From positions 1 through 8,538 of the forward strand of contig CAMBEY010000117.1 of assembly GCA_945865705.1 (NCBI GenBank): DNA of 8,538 nucleotides, written 5' to 3'. Below are positions 7,045 through 8,538 of this stretch, in pieces (the stretch's first letter is position 1; every line of letters begins with the position of its first letter). Under the pieces are notes generated by a model. That model searched no databases. It was given only the letters and a program-made list of their open reading frames with translations, and had not been told where the DNA came from. The position numbers and the translations under genes are program-made. Origin of the DNA: Candidatus Sulfopaludibacter sp. SbA3. GTDB taxonomy: Bacteria > Acidobacteriota > Terriglobia > 2-12-FULL-54-10.

Positions 7045-8388
7045 TTAAGCCAAACTGAGCCCATCGACCTGGCCGGTGGAATCGCCCAGCTTATCTACCC
7101 GGACGCCAGCAATATCCAGCAATGTGACGTGCAGATTAGTCATTGGCGTGTTGGGCGTGAATTCCAGATGGCGACCGCCCATCTTCTTTCCGCCTCCGCC
7201 CGCGACCAGCAACGGCAGGTCCGTCGCCTTGTGCAGATTCCCATCGCTCAAGCCGCTGCCGTACAGAACCGCCGAGTGATCGAGCAGCGTCCCATCGCCA
7301 TCTGGCGTCGCGCGCAGCTTCTCCAGGTAGTAAGCCAACAGTTGCGACTGGAACAGGTCAATCTGCGCGACTTTCCCAATCATATTCGGGTCGCCCTGAT
7401 GATGCGACAAAGCGTGATGCCCTTCGGCGATGCCAATCTCGCGATAGGCGCGCTCGCTCTTTTCGTGCGCCATGATGAGGCTGATGACGCGCGTCATGTC
7501 CGTCTGGAAAGCGAGTACCTGAAGATCGAACATCAGCCGAGCATGATCGTCATAGGTTCCGGGTATCCCCGTGGGACGGGCCACGACGGGAAGCTGCTTC
7601 GTCGAAGCCTGCTCTTCGGCGCGCTGAATACGGCGCTCGACATCGCGGATGCCGTCCAGATACTCGGAGAGTTTGACGCGATCGGACTGCGGAACGCGGT
7701 TCATCATGCGCGAGATGTCGCCCGCAACATAATCGAGCAGGCTGCGATTCTGGCGAATTCGTGCCAGCCGCTCGGCGGTATCGGTGGAATCTCCCTCACC
7801 GAACAGACGCTCAAAGACGGCGCGGGGATTGCTCTCCATTGGCAACGGTTGCGTGGCGCTGCGCCAGGAAATGGTATTCGAGTAGGCGTCATTCACCGGC
7901 GTGTCGCCGCCACCAAGCAGGCCCACGGTGTCGAGCGTCAATTCGAGCGAGGCCAACTGTGTCTGTTGCCCCAAATCCTTTGCGGCCACCTGATCGGCAG
8001 AGATTCCCAATTGTCCATTGGCACCGCGCAGGCCGGTGAGGTAAGCCGCGCTGGCCGCGCCGTGATTGCCCATCGGTTCGCCGGGTCGCACCACCGCCGC
8101 CATGTTCGAGAGATGGCTCACCACCGTCAATCGATCGCGAAATGGAGCCAGCGGCGCGAGTGTCGGCGGCAGCTCAAAAGTCGCGCCCGCCGTCTTCGGC
8201 GTCCACTCTCGCATGATGCGTCCATTGGGTACGTAAATCATGTTCAGACGCACGGGACTCTTCACCGCCGTGCCGTCGCGCTCCGCGGCCATAGCCGGCG
8301 ACATGCTGTCCAGCAGCGGCAGAGCCAGTGTGGCTCCGGCGCCGCGCAGAAACGTCCGGCGTGCGATTGCTTTTTTGAAGATCATCAT
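7045..8388 (-). CDS. Tat-exported HXXSHH (DUF1552) family protein
   Basis: This 447-residue protein opens with a twin-arginine signal, ARRTFLRGAG (residues 9-18), then a hydrophobic stretch and a likely cleavage after AMA (32-34), so it is probably exported folded. The family-naming motif is present as HALSHH (325-330), inside GHHALSHHQGD. Further conserved-looking parts are LNMIYVPNGRIMREW (48-62), NHGAASAAYLTG (108-119) and SAVLYGSGLSDGNLH (372-386), which recalls the metal-binding end of DUF1501/alkaline-phosphatase-like folds. That relation is inference, and the reaction is unknown. The length is ordinary for the family. The ATG at 8388 overlaps the upstream stop as ATGA, which suggests translational coupling, with AGGAGG 11 nt upstream; a second ATG follows at once at 8385. 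A longer frame from 8454 would overlap the upstream coding end and push the Tat motif 22 residues inward, so I rejected it. Confidence 0.93.
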   Translation of the reverse strand: MMIFKKAIARRTFLRGAGATLALPLLDSMSPAMAAERDGTAVKSPVRLNMIYVPNGRIMREWTPKTAGATFELPPTLAPLAPFRDRLTVVSHLSNMAAVVRPGEPMGNHGAASAAYLTGLRGANGQLGISADQVAAKDLGQQTQLASLELTLDTVGLLGGGDTPVNDAYSNTISWRSATQPLPMESNPRAVFERLFGEGDSTDTAERLARIRQNRSLLDYVAGDISRMMNRVPQSDRVKLSEYLDGIRDVERRIQRAEEQASTKQLPVVARPTGIPGTYDDHARLMFDLQVLAFQTDMTRVISLIMAHEKSERAYREIGIAEGHHALSHHQGDPNMIGKVAQIDLFQSQLLAYYLEKLRATPDGDGTLLDHSAVLYGSGLSDGNLHKATDLPLLVAGGGGKKMGGRHLEFTPNTPMTNLHVTLLDIAGVRVDKLGDSTGQVDGLSLA

Positions 8389-8537
8389 AATTCTCGTGCC
8401 CTCCTCATTTGAAACGGCGTGCTGTTCACAATGCCTAAAACCAGCGACGACCATCGGTAGTCCTGCGATTGGGCGTCGCGCAAAATCTTGCGGATGGCCG
8501 GGCCGTCATAATATTCAACGCCGCGGCCCACTCCATA
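8385..8537 (-). CDS. C-terminal end of a DUF1592/PSD-type protein (PSD2/DUF1585 domain), 5' truncated
   Basis: Only the last 50 codons and the stop lie in the window; the frame runs off the right edge. The visible sequence begins YGVGRGVEYYDGPAIRKI and contains DYRWSSLVLGIVNSTPFQMR, close to the typical end of proteins with PSD2 (formerly DUF1585), the C-terminal domain of large DUF1587/DUF1592/DUF1588 multi-domain proteins. A five-residue tail (RAREL) follows before TGA. Such proteins often carry a cytochrome-c-like domain at the N-terminus, but that part is not seen here. The overlap of its stop with the next start and the common pairing of PSD/DUF1592 and HXXSHH genes place it as the upstream member of the operon. 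Role unknown. Confidence 0.88.
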   Translation of the reverse strand, partial: YGVGRGVEYYDGPAIRKILRDAQSQDYRWSSLVLGIVNSTPFQMRRAREL

Positions 8538-8538
8538 A

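Noticed and set aside
7129..8412. 427-codon plus-strand reading frame antisense to the HXXSHH gene
   Set aside because: It mirrors a well-supported Tat-exported family protein, its translation is rich in Arg, Gln and His with no recognisable domain, and it has no sensible upstream site. It is a by-product of GC-rich codon use.

Overview
The window looks like chromosome from an Acidobacteriota-type bacterium. The evidence is protein content. There is a very large Oar-like TonB-dependent receptor with an N-terminal carboxypeptidase-regulatory-like domain, the LPLNGRDF plug motif and a C-terminal Phe. There is also a module of a PSD2/DUF1585-ending protein, an HXXSHH (DUF1552) protein and an exported ankyrin protein. 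Both are frequent in Acidobacteriota, and the PSD and HXXSHH families also occur in Planctomycetes and Verrucomicrobia. The assignment is from protein style, not from a marker gene. Every gene I accept lies on the minus strand. The long plus-strand reading frames are antisense shadows.

Read in the direction of transcription (from high to low coordinates), the window opens with the last 50 codons of a PSD/DUF1592-type protein (8385-8537). Its stop overlaps the start of a Tat-exported HXXSHH/DUF1552 protein (7045-8388). After a 25-nt gap comes an exported ankyrin-repeat protein of 557 residues (5346-7019). These three are packed like an operon. A weak hairpin follows the last stop.

Next is a 191-nt intergenic region with three perfect inverted repeats, one of them inside a possible promoter spacer. 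It precedes a 1080-residue Oar-like TonB-dependent receptor (1912-5154).

A 243-nt gap then leads to a secreted or membrane-anchored beta-propeller protein (355-1668). Its ribosome-binding site lies on an 11-bp tandem duplication. The propeller reading frame ends at a TGA in the middle of a blade, yet the same frame continues without another stop to the left edge (1-354) and encodes more of the same repeat. This looks like one gene broken by an in-frame stop and is the most striking local anomaly.

Functionally, all complete products carry export signals: an outer-membrane receptor, a periplasmic or secreted propeller, and an exported HXXSHH/ankyrin pair. The ankyrin protein may act as a scaffold for the HXXSHH and PSD partners. 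No substrate can be read from the sequence. I saw no tRNA, rRNA, CRISPR array, insertion sequence or phage gene.
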